Below are positions 32,488 to 41,297 of a DNA stretch of 64,000 nucleotides, piece by piece (position 1 is the stretch's first letter; every line of letters begins with the position of its first letter). A program made the position numbers and the translations under genes. A model generated the notes under the pieces. The model was not told where the DNA came from. It did no database searches and saw nothing but the letters and a program-made list of their open reading frames with translations. The stretch is from JBMNQH01 sp050944035. Lineage in GTDB: Bacteria > Bacillota > Clostridia > Oscillospirales > Oscillospiraceae. The stretch is from assembly GCA_050944035.1 (NCBI GenBank), contig JBMNQH010000007.1, forward strand, positions 1-64,000, read 5' to 3'.

Positions 32488-34521
32488 TTACTTGTTCAGA
32501 ATACGCAGGGAGCCAGTCGGGCAGGCATCTGCACACTTATGGCAATCCACACAGCAAGTGATGGTGGCGTCGTTGTCGAACTCAGGCTTGACAACAGTGT
32601 TGAAGCCACGGCCGACGAGACCAAGGATACCCTTCTGTGCAACTTCGTCGCAGACGCGAACACAGAGACCGCAGAGAATGCACTTGCCCTGATTGCGTTC
32701 GATCGAAACCAGACGCTCTTCGGTATAGGTGGGATGCTTTTCACCGGCAAAGCGTTCTGGATGGATTTCATAACGGTTTGCATGCTTGATGAGTGTACAC
32801 TCTTCGAAGTCATGGCAACCACATTCAAGGCAACGCTTTGCTTCAGTACGAACCTGCTCATCGGAAAAACCGCAGTTGACTTCCAGGAAGTCATGCTTGC
32901 GCTCTGCTGCGGGACGGGTGGGCATCTTTGCACGTGGCTGTTTTTCGTAGCCAGCGAACATTTCGTCGCAGACTTCACGCTCGGAATAGTAGGGCTTTCT
33001 GTAGCCAACCATTTCTCCCTTGAGATAGGTATCAATGACAGCAGCGGACTTGTTGCCCTCGTCAACAGCATCAACAGCGATGCTTGCGCCGCGGTTGGTA
33101 GCATCGCCGATGGCGAATACACCTTCCAGATTGGTGCGATAAGTAGCGGTATCAGCAGCAATAATGCCACGGCTGTTGAGTTCCAGTTCTTCAAAGCCGG
33201 CGGGAGCCACTTTTTGTCCGATCGCGGCGATTACACTGTCTACTTCCAGCATCTCGAACTTGCCCTCTACAGGAACAGGAGAGCGTCTGCCGCTGGCGTC
33301 AGGTTCGCCAAGTTCCATAACCTGCAGCTTCACAGCGCAGACCTTACCATCTTTCCCAATGATCTCAGCGGGATTGGTAAGGAACTTATAGATGACGCCT
33401 TCTTCTTCGGCTTCTTCAATTTCTACTTCTTCTGCGGGCATTTCGTTCTTGGTACGACGATAGACAACATATACTTCTTCTGCACCAACGCGAACTGCGG
33501 AACGGCAGGCATCCATTGCGGTATTGCCACCGCCGACGACTGCGACCTTTTTACCGATATCCATGGGGTTGCCCAGTGCAACGGTACGCAGGAAGTCGAT
33601 ACCGCCGATGACGCCTTCGAGCTCTTCACCAGGGCAGCGGACACCCATGCTGGTCCATGCACCGATTGCAACAACAACAGCATCGTGCTTTGCACGCAGG
33701 TCTGCCAGTGTCATATCGACACCAACCTTGACGTTGTTTACCATTTCAATGCCCATACTCTGAATCTCTTCGAGTTCAGCGTCCAGAACCTTCTTGGGGA
33801 GACGGTATTCCGGGATACCATAGCGGAGCATACCGCCCATCTTGGGCATTGCATCGTAAATGGTAACCTTGTGACCCTTGCGAGCCAGCTGGAATGCACA
33901 GGCGATGCCGCCGGGGCCGCCACCGATGATACCAACGGTCTTGCCGGTAGCGGGAGCGAGTTCAGGAATATAATGGGTGCCGTTCTTCAGGAGCATATCA
34001 GCTGCATACGCCTTTAGAAATGCGATGGAGATGGGCTCTTCCACATGCTTTCTGCGGCAGGCAGTCTCACAGGGATGCGGACATACACGACCCAGGGAAG
34101 CGGGAAGGGGAATCTTTTCCTTGATGATCTTGACAGCTTCACGGTCGTTGCCAAGTGCGATCTGCTTAACATAGCGCTGGCAGCTGGTGCCGGCGGGGCA
34201 GTTCAGAACGCAGGGACCAAGGCAGTCACCTTCGTGGTCAGACATCAGCAGTTCCAGAGAAACCTTGCGAGCCTGCTGAACACGCGGAGTTTCTGTATTT
34301 ACGACCATACCGTCGGCAGCAAGTGCGCTGCAGGAACGGAGGAGTTTATTGGAGTTTTCAGCCTCTACAACGCAGAGACCGCAGCCACCGTAAACTTTGA
34401 CGCTTTCATGATGGCACAGAGTCGGAATGACAATCCCATTGTCAGTCGCAACTTTCAAAATGGTATCACCGGCATTGCCCACGCAGGCGATCCCGTTGAT
34501 GGTCAGATTAATCTTGCTCAT
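32488..34521 (-). CDS. GltD/NfnB-like FAD-NAD(P) oxidoreductase fused to ferredoxin domains (Stn-type C subunit)
   Basis: A 677-residue fusion. Residues 1-90 are a plant-type [2Fe-2S] ferredoxin (TLCHHESVKVYGGCGLC with a further Cys at about 64). Residues 95-180 are the Cys-rich Fer4_20-type domain of GltD. Residues 195-500 are the FAD/NAD(P) module with two dinucleotide folds (GIIGGGPGGIACAF and VAVVGGGNTAMDAC). The C-terminus has two [4Fe-4S] motifs (CILCGLCVRVC and CCVDCHKCADACP). It is the last gene of an operon with NuoF- and NuoE-like genes. This set matches the Stn-type electron-bifurcating transhydrogenase of Sporomusa, which links NADH, NADPH and ferredoxin. The complex is inferred, and an NADPH-linked dehydrogenase partner is the alternative. 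Confidence 0.85.
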   Translation of the reverse strand: MSKINLTINGIACVGNAGDTILKVATDNGIVIPTLCHHESVKVYGGCGLCVVEAENSNKLLRSCSALAADGMVVNTETPRVQQARKVSLELLMSDHEGDCLGPCVLNCPAGTSCQRYVKQIALGNDREAVKIIKEKIPLPASLGRVCPHPCETACRRKHVEEPISIAFLKAYAADMLLKNGTHYIPELAPATGKTVGIIGGGPGGIACAFQLARKGHKVTIYDAMPKMGGMLRYGIPEYRLPKKVLDAELEEIQSMGIEMVNNVKVGVDMTLADLRAKHDAVVVAIGAWTSMGVRCPGEELEGVIGGIDFLRTVALGNPMDIGKKVAVVGGGNTAMDACRSAVRVGAEEVYVVYRRTKNEMPAEEVEIEEAEEEGVIYKFLTNPAEIIGKDGKVCAVKLQVMELGEPDASGRRSPVPVEGKFEMLEVDSVIAAIGQKVAPAGFEELELNSRGIIAADTATYRTNLEGVFAIGDATNRGASIAVDAVDEGNKSAAVIDTYLKGEMVGYRKPYYSEREVCDEMFAGYEKQPRAKMPTRPAAERKHDFLEVNCGFSDEQVRTEAKRCLECGCHDFEECTLIKHANRYEIHPERFAGEKHPTYTEERLVSIERNQGKCILCGLCVRVCDEVAQKGILGLVGRGFNTVVKPEFDNDATITCCVDCHKCADACPTGSLRILNK

Positions 34522-34540
34522 AACTTTCTACTTTCCTCCC

Positions 34541-36292
34541 TTATTCGACAGAAATGGACTTGAACTTGCACAGCGTGATGCATTGACCGCACTTGATGCA
34601 GGCGTTCTGGTCGATTGTGTGAGGTTCTTTTACAGTACCGGAAATGGCGCCGACAGGGCATTTCTTTGCGCAAAGCGTACAGCCCTTGCAGGTATCCGGA
34701 TTGATGGTGTATTGGAGAAGATCGGTGCATTCCTTTGCAGGACATTTCTTCTCATTGATATGTGCTTCATATTCATGACGGAAGTACTTAATGGTGGTAA
34801 GTACGGGGTTAGGAGCCGTCTGGCCGAGACCGCAGAGTGCGCCGTCCTTGATGGCGTAGCAGAGCTCTTCAAGCAATTCGATATCGCCCTCTTTGCCTTC
34901 GCCCTTGGTGATACGGGTCAGCACTTCCAGCATACGTCTGGTACCAATGCGGCACTGTACGCACTTGCCGCAGGATTCCTTTGCGGTGAAGTCGAGGAAG
35001 AACTTTGCCATATTGACCATGCAGGTCTTTTCGTCCATAACGACCATACCGCCGGAGCCCATGATGGCGCCGGTTGCACCGAGTGCCTTATAGTCGATGA
35101 TGGTATCAAGCAGGTCAAAGGGGATACAGCCGCCGGAGGGGCCGCCCATCTGGACTGCCTTGAACTTTGCATCGTTGCGGATACCGCCGCCGATGTCAAA
35201 GATAACTTCGCGCAGGGTTTTGCCCATGGGGATTTCAACCAGGCCGCCGCGCTTGATCTTACCGGTCAGTGCGAATACCTTGGTACCCTTACTGTTTTCG
35301 GTGCCCATTGCAGCAAATGCCTCGCCGCCGTTGAGCAGGATCCATGCGACGTTTGCGAAAGTTTCAACATTGTTGATGTTGGAGGGCTTGAGCCAATAAC
35401 CAGCCTGTGCAGGGAAGGGCGGTTTCAGGCGAGGCATACCACGCTGGCCTTCCAGGGACTCGATCAGAGCGGTTTCTTCGCCGCAGACGAATGCGCCGGC
35501 ACCAGCTTTGATGCGCATATCGCAGCTGAAGTCTGTGCCAAGAATGTTCTTACCCAGTAAGCCCTTTGCTCGTGCCTGTTCCATCGCAGCTTCGAGACGG
35601 ACAATGGCAAGGGGATACTCTGCACGAACATAAACAATAGCTTCTTTTGCACCGATGGCATAAGCGCCGATCAGCATGCCTTCAATCAGGCTATGGGGGT
35701 CGCTTTCGATGACAGCACGGTCCATAAATGCACCGGGGTCACCTTCGTCTGCATTGCAGATGAGGTACTTTTCTTCACCGGGAGACTGACGTGCGGCATT
35801 CCATTTAAACCAGGTGGGGAAGCCAGCGCCGCCACGACCGGCCAGACCGGAGACTTTGATCACGTCGATGACTTCTTCTGGAGTCATGGTTTTAAGAACC
35901 TTTTCCAGTGCCTGATAACCGTCATCTGCAGTATAAGCGTCGATATCTGTGGGATCAATCAGACCGCAGTGACGCAGTGCGATACGGGTCTGCTTGTCCA
36001 GGAAAGATTTGTCGTCGTCAGTAATTGCCAGATCTGCCAGGGCAGCCATATCGTTGGCCTTAACAGCAGCGACAATCTTTTCTGCATCCCCGGCGGTGAC
36101 GTGGACCAGACGGACGAGCAGGTTTTTCTCTTCATAAATATCAACGATGGGCTCGAGCCAGCACATACCGATACAACCGGTAACGCCAAGGGCGATGCCG
36201 TCCTTTTCGGAAATCAGGCCGGAGAGCGCATCATATACTTTACCGGCACCTGCAGCGATACCACAGCTGCCCTGACCTACTACAATTTTCAT
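34541..36292 (-). CDS. NuoF/HydB-like NADH-binding FMN iron-sulfur subunit
   Basis: A 583-residue flavoprotein. The N-terminal thioredoxin-like [2Fe-2S] domain has Cys at about 10, 40 and 44 (GSCGIAAGA, TGCIGMCWLEP). The NuoF core follows, with the FMN/NADH motifs GLAGRGGAGFPTWFKWN and GEETALIESLEGQRGMPR and the N3-type cluster ESCGKCVQCRIGT. Two C-terminal ferredoxin clusters (CKGCTLCAKKCP and CIKCGQCITLC) make it longer than complex I NuoF, as in HydB. It accepts or donates electrons at NADH and is the bifurcating flavin subunit in HydABC-type enzymes. It overlaps the NuoE-like gene by 4 bp. No H-cluster hydrogenase is encoded nearby. Confidence 0.92.
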   Translation of the reverse strand: MKIVVGQGSCGIAAGAGKVYDALSGLISEKDGIALGVTGCIGMCWLEPIVDIYEEKNLLVRLVHVTAGDAEKIVAAVKANDMAALADLAITDDDKSFLDKQTRIALRHCGLIDPTDIDAYTADDGYQALEKVLKTMTPEEVIDVIKVSGLAGRGGAGFPTWFKWNAARQSPGEEKYLICNADEGDPGAFMDRAVIESDPHSLIEGMLIGAYAIGAKEAIVYVRAEYPLAIVRLEAAMEQARAKGLLGKNILGTDFSCDMRIKAGAGAFVCGEETALIESLEGQRGMPRLKPPFPAQAGYWLKPSNINNVETFANVAWILLNGGEAFAAMGTENSKGTKVFALTGKIKRGGLVEIPMGKTLREVIFDIGGGIRNDAKFKAVQMGGPSGGCIPFDLLDTIIDYKALGATGAIMGSGGMVVMDEKTCMVNMAKFFLDFTAKESCGKCVQCRIGTRRMLEVLTRITKGEGKEGDIELLEELCYAIKDGALCGLGQTAPNPVLTTIKYFRHEYEAHINEKKCPAKECTDLLQYTINPDTCKGCTLCAKKCPVGAISGTVKEPHTIDQNACIKCGQCITLCKFKSISVE

Positions 36293-36792
36293 GATTTTGC
36301 CTCCTCCTCAGCTTTGGCACGAAGTTCATTCAGAATGGTAATCGCCTTATCGGGGGTGAGAGAACCATAAGTTTCATCATTGATCATCATAACGGGAGAC
36401 AGGCTGCAACAGCCAAGACATGCCACATTCTTCAATGTGAACAGACCATCGGCAGTGGTTTCGCCGTCTTTGATCTTCAGTTCTTCACAAATGGCAGACT
36501 CAATACGCTCGGAGCCATTGACGTGGCAGGCAGTACCCTGGCACAGCATGATGAGGTATTTGCCGACAGGCTGGAGACGGAACTGGGTATAGAAGGTAGC
36601 AACGCCCATAACTCTTGCGGGTGTTGTGCCAGTCTGTTCTGCGACATAATAGATCACATCGACCGGCAGATAGCCATAAATTTCCTGCGCCTTTTGCAGG
36701 ATGGTGATCAGGCTGCCCTTGACGTCTTTGTACTTTGCCAATACGTCGTTCAGCAAGCTCAGATCGCTTTTTGCGGTTTTGCAGCAACTCAT
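36289..36792 (-). CDS. NuoE/HydC-like [2Fe-2S] subunit
   Basis: A 167-residue NuoE-type thioredoxin-fold ferredoxin. The cluster ligands are in CQGTACH and CLGCCSLSPVMM, and the N-terminal helical bundle (LITILQKAQEIYGYLP, then GVATFYTQF) is standard. It passes electrons to or from the NuoF-like flavin subunit encoded next. It is the first gene of the three-gene operon, preceded by a leader of almost 300 nt. Confidence 0.94.
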   Translation of the reverse strand: MSCCKTAKSDLSLLNDVLAKYKDVKGSLITILQKAQEIYGYLPVDVIYYVAEQTGTTPARVMGVATFYTQFRLQPVGKYLIMLCQGTACHVNGSERIESAICEELKIKDGETTADGLFTLKNVACLGCCSLSPVMMINDETYGSLTPDKAITILNELRAKAEEEAKS

Positions 36793-37098
36793 GTTTTTTC
36801 TCCTGACTTATTGCGTAAAATCTATTACTCTCCGAATACTCAGAGCTGTTTGCCTTATGATTAAGGCTCAGTACCATGATATGCCAGGGCAATTCCAGAA
36901 TTCCAATTACAGGGAGAAAAGCAAAGATTCTTGAGAAGAAATAGCTGCTGTCCGAAAAGGGAGCAGCAGCCGAACCCTCAGAATCTGCTGAGGCTCTGGA
37001 ATCCGGGGATCGCAACGGAACCACGGAACGGTGCAATGACCTCAGGTTCAATGTCGGAATTTCTCGAAAAAAGCCGACAAATCACCAGCAATATTGTA
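36793..37098 (-). promoter_or_regulatory. Long structured 5' leader of the NuoEF/GltD-like operon
   Basis: About 290 untranslated bases separate the promoter (TTGACA at plus 37116-37121 reading TGTCAA, TACAAT at 37093-37098, 17-bp spacer) from the NuoE-like start. Hairpins include GCTGCTG/CAGCAGC (36944-36950/36964-36970), CCTCAG/CTGAGG (36976-36981/36988-36993) and CCAC/GGTG (37021-37024/37030-37033). A minus-strand frame through this region has no ribosome binding site and an odd composition, so I do not call it. I recognise no riboswitch class. Confidence 0.5.
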
Positions 37099-37121
37099 AT
37101 ACTTCTACGGTACTTTGTCAA
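37093..37121 (-). promoter_or_regulatory. Promoter of the NuoEF/GltD-like operon
   Basis: On the minus strand TTGACA (37116-37121) and TACAAT (37093-37098) are separated by exactly 17 bp. Confidence 0.75.
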
Positions 37122-37208
37122 CAATGCGAAAAAAGCCATACACGGAAAAAGCCGAAAATACAGGGAAAAACCGGAAGGAGATACTGGCTTTGTGCAGTTC
37201 AATAAAAA

Positions 37209-37234
37209 GGGCGGACACCATTTGGTGTCCGCCC
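37209..37234 (-). terminator. Terminator of the vWA-SLH protein gene
   Basis: GGGCGGACACCA (37209-37220) pairs with TGGTGTCCGCCC (37223-37234). On the minus strand a TTTTTATT run follows (37201-37208). Confidence 0.9.
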
Positions 37235-37270
37235 AGGAATCAAAGCGCTGTGAAGATCTCAGATATGCAA

Positions 37271-40000
37271 TTACTTTTCAAGCTCTGCCCAGTCACGGTT
37301 CTCACGCAGGACAGTCCAGGTTTCTGTACCGTCATCATTGCGACGGAAATAATGGGAGTTGGTTGCTTCCTGAACATCCAAATAGTACCATGCTTCTGGG
37401 TTCATATTATCGGTGAAGGTAACCATGCCTTCCAGGAGATCATCCGGATGATCCGGATTGCGATCGAGAACGCGGTTAATCATGGCCATCGTCTCATCAC
37501 GCTTGATGGGTTCCTGTGGACGGAAGGAACCATCTTCATAGCCATTGATCCAGCCATTGGCGGCTGCAAGGATGATATTCTTTTCGGCCCAGTGGCCTTC
37601 GATATCATTGAATGTGATGGTGCCTTCTGTCAGTTCGGCAAAGCGGGCAATAATGGTTGCCATCTCAGCACGGGTGATAGACTGGCTTGGCTGGAAGGTA
37701 CCGTCGGGATAACCACTGACGATATCAAGATTTGCCAGAGTGCTGATGGCGGTATTGGACCATCTGCTGGAGGAAACATCAGAGAAGGTATTCTCTTTCG
37801 TCATGGCAAACTCACGGGTCTCATCGGTCAGCAAACGGAAGAAAATTGTAGCAACTTCTTCACGGGTAATCTGGCCTTCGGGCTGGACAGAGCCGTCGGG
37901 ATAACCGATGATATAAGCGAAATGGTTGTCTTTGTCGAGAACATCCAAAACCTTCAGTGTACCAAACACGGTAGTAACATTGTAATCCTCTGCGTTGGTG
38001 AGTTCATAGGTAAATACGTTTTCTGTCTCACCAACTTCAGTAATTGTGCCGGTGATTGTCAGGGTCAAGGTATCAACCGCAGCCAGACCAGTTTCAGTGT
38101 ACTCATCGCAGGTGAGGGGAAGGGCATCAAACGCTTTCGTAGCATCAGCACTGGTGATGACCAAGTCTGCTTTTTCAATGGTTAATACACCATCCTCAAT
38201 GGTAACAGCGAAATGAGAGGTAACATCTTTACCGTCGATATCTTTAATCACAGGTGTGCCTGTAACTTCACTGGCATAGGTGTCGACATGGACACCGCTG
38301 GCATAGGCGGAGATCCCTTCGAGTTTGAAACCTTCAGGCAAGCCTTCTACGTCGTAACCGGAAACAGTCTGTTCGGTTCCGTTGTAAGGAACAGTATTGC
38401 TCTTAGCAGTGATGGTGATTTCGGCAGAATCATGGTAAGTCCATGTACCATACAGGGTCACATTCTTATTCGGCATGGTGAAAGTGCCGGAGGTGATGGC
38501 AACATCTTCTGTTGTCCAACCGGAAAAAGTATAGTAGCCGTCGGCAACAGAAATTTCAGAGCCAGGCGTATAGGTTGTATCGACTGAAATGGTATCGCCG
38601 GATTTTGCATTGGTGGTGCCGACAGGAAGTTCGGCAGATGCAGGAGCATTGTTCCATTCATAGGTAACAGCTACAAAAGGTAGTGTTCCCTTAAAACCAG
38701 GAACCGGGAAATTCAGAGTTTTATCACCCATTGTCAAGGTTGTTGCTTTGTTTTTGGGGTAGTAGGTGTTCTCATTAAAATCTTCTGCGCTATTATCTAG
38801 AGTAACCGTGTAGGTCAGTGTGTAGGTGAAGGTCTTAGTCCCATTTTCCTCAGATACTGCGGGATCAGACAAAACATAGGTATAGGTATTGTCATCGCCT
38901 TTTACAAAGTTTTCCGGAGAAGATTCTACAGAGATATATTCTCCCATAGGATCGGTTACAGTCCAACCTGCACCATCCGCACCTTCGGTGATGGTTTTGG
39001 TGATGTTTTTGAAGGCTTTATATAGATCATCTGCGTTGTCTGCATTATAAGCATAGGTGTTTTCAGCAGTTGCAGGTGTTGCAATGGAGTCTCTTAGAAA
39101 ATCTCCGACTTTGGGACCATTGGAGCTACCTTGTTTGCCTGTGTACGTGTAATCGTCGGCAGCACCGAAGCAAACGGTGTAAACTGTAGCATTTCCTCTC
39201 AGTGTTGCTGCGGTTTTTGCAGTTTCACTGTTAATAGTTGCACTGCCAGAGGAGCCATTGCCACCGTCTCTATAATAAGTAGGAGCACCATCTGTCAATA
39301 CAACAGCATTTTTCTGTGCCAGAGGGATGTCCGCCACAGCTTCGTTATTGAGCAGGGAGTTTGCTCTGTACAGACCGTCATCCAGATTGGTGCCGCCATC
39401 AGCACTTAGGCCATCGATTGCATTTTTTGCTGCGGTATAACCTGCTTCTGTGGAGACATCTACCCAGTCACATGCAGTTTTGGCAGATCGGGCAAAGTGA
39501 ACAATGGCAACATAGCGACCGATATCGGTGCTGTCGCTCTTGTAAGTATCCAAAAAGCTAATTGCTGCGGTTTTTGCAGCAGCGATACGTCTTTGGTTAT
39601 CCTTTACGCGATTGTTATGTCGGCTGTGATATTCACAGTCCCTCTGGTGTTCACCGTCTCCACCGCAGTTTGCACAATAATTCATAGAGCTAGAGGTATC
39701 AATCACAAGTACGGTCGCAGCAGAGCCGGGTTGTATGGTTGTGGTCTGCTTTGTAACAACCTGTAGCGTGATCTCGTAAGTGTTATCAGCAGTTTTCTTT
39801 GCGGTTTTGCTCAGGATGATCCCTGTTGCTTCGTCTTGAACCGTGCCATTGCTGGAAGGATCCTGAACCCAAGCGCCGTCCTGGTACTGACCGTAGACCA
39901 CATCCGGATCCTCTGCTGCCAAAGCGGACAGAGGAAGGATGGAAACAACCATCAGAGCAACCAACAGAATGGATAAGATTCGTTTTTTCATGCGCTTCAC
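37271..40000 (-). CDS. Secreted SLH protein with von Willebrand A domain
   Basis: A 909-residue surface protein. A Sec signal peptide (KKRILSILLVALMVVSILPL, cut near LALA/AE at 29) precedes a vWA domain whose MIDAS is DTSSSM (101-106) with TDGAPTYY later. Right after the MIDAS is an insertion with Cys109, Cys112, Cys122 and His125, a possible zinc knuckle. Residues about 440-700 contain small beta repeats (a Listeria-Bacteroides-like YYTFSGWTTED and TLYGTW unit, then MBG-type repeats). Three SLH domains (about 700-880; AYIIGYPDGSVQPEGQITRE, VSGYPDGTFQPSQSITRAEM, INGYEDGSFRPQEPIKRDET) anchor it to secondary cell-wall polymer. It is probably an adhesin; the ligand is unknown. Confidence 0.9.
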   Translation of the reverse strand: MKRMKKRILSILLVALMVVSILPLSALAAEDPDVVYGQYQDGAWVQDPSSNGTVQDEATGIILSKTAKKTADNTYEITLQVVTKQTTTIQPGSAATVLVIDTSSSMNYCANCGGDGEHQRDCEYHSRHNNRVKDNQRRIAAAKTAAISFLDTYKSDSTDIGRYVAIVHFARSAKTACDWVDVSTEAGYTAAKNAIDGLSADGGTNLDDGLYRANSLLNNEAVADIPLAQKNAVVLTDGAPTYYRDGGNGSSGSATINSETAKTAATLRGNATVYTVCFGAADDYTYTGKQGSSNGPKVGDFLRDSIATPATAENTYAYNADNADDLYKAFKNITKTITEGADGAGWTVTDPMGEYISVESSPENFVKGDDNTYTYVLSDPAVSEENGTKTFTYTLTYTVTLDNSAEDFNENTYYPKNKATTLTMGDKTLNFPVPGFKGTLPFVAVTYEWNNAPASAELPVGTTNAKSGDTISVDTTYTPGSEISVADGYYTFSGWTTEDVAITSGTFTMPNKNVTLYGTWTYHDSAEITITAKSNTVPYNGTEQTVSGYDVEGLPEGFKLEGISAYASGVHVDTYASEVTGTPVIKDIDGKDVTSHFAVTIEDGVLTIEKADLVITSADATKAFDALPLTCDEYTETGLAAVDTLTLTITGTITEVGETENVFTYELTNAEDYNVTTVFGTLKVLDVLDKDNHFAYIIGYPDGSVQPEGQITREEVATIFFRLLTDETREFAMTKENTFSDVSSSRWSNTAISTLANLDIVSGYPDGTFQPSQSITRAEMATIIARFAELTEGTITFNDIEGHWAEKNIILAAANGWINGYEDGSFRPQEPIKRDETMAMINRVLDRNPDHPDDLLEGMVTFTDNMNPEAWYYLDVQEATNSHYFRRNDDGTETWTVLRENRDWAELEK

Positions 40001-40330
40001 TCCTTTTCATAGTACAGATTTGCGGAAAAAGTGAGGATACAATGCGATGAAGTCCCACAATACTCTTAAAAATGCATCTCGAACTTGCAATGGAAGAACA
40101 AGCTAATACACAGAAAATGGACTATGGAACTTTATGCAATGAAAACTCTATATCCCCCAAAAAGAATAGCATAGATAATATATTAAAGACAAGTTGAATA
40201 AAAAAGATTCATAAGGATTCATAAAATTCACAAAATCAACAATAATTGCAGCAACTGAAATGATTCCTGTGTATGTCAAAGAACATGGAGCTATTCTAAA
40301 TCTACACGGTTTACAATGTAAAATATAAAA
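40001..40330. other. AT-rich intergenic region between SLH genes
   Basis: It holds the minus-strand ribosome binding site of the vWA-SLH gene (AAAGGAGTG before 40000) and, at 40206-40235, three near-tandem decamers of the form GATTCATAAR. No gene is visible. Confidence 0.4.
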
Positions 40331-40358
40331 AATACAGACGGCATTTGCCGTCTGTATT
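40331..40358. terminator. Terminator of the first small SLH gene
   Basis: AATACAGACGGCA (40331-40343) pairs with TGCCGTCTGTATT (40346-40358), flanked by A/T runs. It is nearly identical to the terminator at 41241-41270 after the paralogous gene. Confidence 0.9.
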
Positions 40359-40396
40359 TAAAACATAAAATCGGAAAAACGAAAAGTTGAATCTAT

Positions 40397-41095
40397 TTAC
40401 AGATTGTCAAGATAGATCACAAAGCGGACAATGATTGCTGCGACCTGTGCACGGGTTGCAGATTGACCGGGAGCAAGGATAGGCGTTGGATCGTTTTCGG
40501 ACGCGGTTGTACCTTCAATAATGTCATTGGCAACAGCCCACTGGAATGCTTCTTTTGCATAATCAAAGACATTGTTTGCGTCGGGATAGCGACTCAAGTC
40601 AGCACGGGCACCGTTGTCCCAAGGAATTTCACTACCATCTTCGAGAACCCATACATATGCTGAAGCAATACGGAAGAACAGTGCAGCAGCCTGCTCGCGG
40701 CTGACGGGATCGTCAGGATGGAAGTATCTGGGTTCAACACCGCTGATAAAACCATTGTAAACACCCCAGTCAACAGCCTCAGTATACCACTGGTCATTTG
40801 CAACATCATAGAAGCCGGAAGTAGGATAGTCAGTGGACGGATCTTCTTCTATCAGACGATAGAGCACAGTGACCAGCATGGCGCGGGTCATAGTTGCATG
40901 TGGTGCAAACTCAGTTTCACTGACACCTTTCATGATGCCAGCCTGATAGACCGCGTTGACATAGTCATAATACCAGCTGTTTTCTGGTACATCAGTAAAC
41001 GGAAAATCGTCCGTTGCAAATGCGGTACAACCAAGTGCAACAACCAGACATACGATAAGCAGAAGCGGGAGGACATGTTTCATAAACTTTTTCAT
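40397..41095 (-). CDS. SLH-only secreted protein (paralogue 1)
   Basis: A 232-residue protein made of a signal peptide (LPLLLIVCLVVALGCTAFA) and three SLH domains with nothing else (FTDVPENSWYYDYVNAVYQA, then YDVANDQWYTEAVDWGVYNG, then a third about 170-225). SLH domains bind pyruvylated cell-wall polymers, so this may be a stand-alone wall protein or a spacer in the surface layer. A Cys in the signal region (ALGC) makes lipid attachment conceivable, but the box is poor. Minus-strand promoter TTGCAT-17-TATACT has its -10 at 41125-41130. It is a close paralogue of the gene at 41298. Confidence 0.85.
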   Translation of the reverse strand: MKKFMKHVLPLLLIVCLVVALGCTAFATDDFPFTDVPENSWYYDYVNAVYQAGIMKGVSETEFAPHATMTRAMLVTVLYRLIEEDPSTDYPTSGFYDVANDQWYTEAVDWGVYNGFISGVEPRYFHPDDPVSREQAAALFFRIASAYVWVLEDGSEIPWDNGARADLSRYPDANNVFDYAKEAFQWAVANDIIEGTTASENDPTPILAPGQSATRAQVAAIIVRFVIYLDNL

Positions 41096-41240
41096 AGAAG
41101 CAACTCCTTTCTTTTGATAAAACTAGTATACTGCAAATCGACAAAAAATGCAAGAAAAAATAGAAATATTTAGTAGATACTTCTAAAAAACGGAAGATGA
41201 GGGTATTTGGTAGAAATTTCTAGAGATTAGAAAATATAAA

Positions 41241-41270
41241 AAATACAGACGGCATTCGCCGTCTGTATTT
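41241..41270. terminator. Terminator of the second small SLH gene
   Basis: AAATACAGACGGC (41241-41253) pairs with GCCGTCTGTATTT (41258-41270). The stem sequence repeats that at 40331-40358, so gene and terminator were duplicated together. Confidence 0.9.
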
Positions 41271-41297
41271 AAAGAAAATGAAATAATAGGAAACGAA

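Noticed and set aside
32539..34017. Plus-strand ORF of 492 codons
   Set aside because: It is antisense to the GltD-like gene, whose Fe-S and nucleotide motifs are unambiguous.
34427..35560. Plus-strand ORF of 377 codons
   Set aside because: It is antisense to the NuoF-like gene and has no domain signature.
36500..37051. Minus-strand ORF of 183 codons covering the leader of the redox operon
   Set aside because: It runs through hairpins and into the NuoE-like gene in another frame, with no ribosome binding site.
37110..37125. Possible Rex (NADH-sensing repressor) site at the redox promoter
   Set aside because: TTGTTGACAA resembles only one half of the TTGTTAANNNNTTAACAA consensus; the second half is missing.
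36793..37210. Known riboswitch upstream of the NuoE-like gene
   Set aside because: I could not match the leader to any class I know by conserved core bases, so only a structured leader is claimed.
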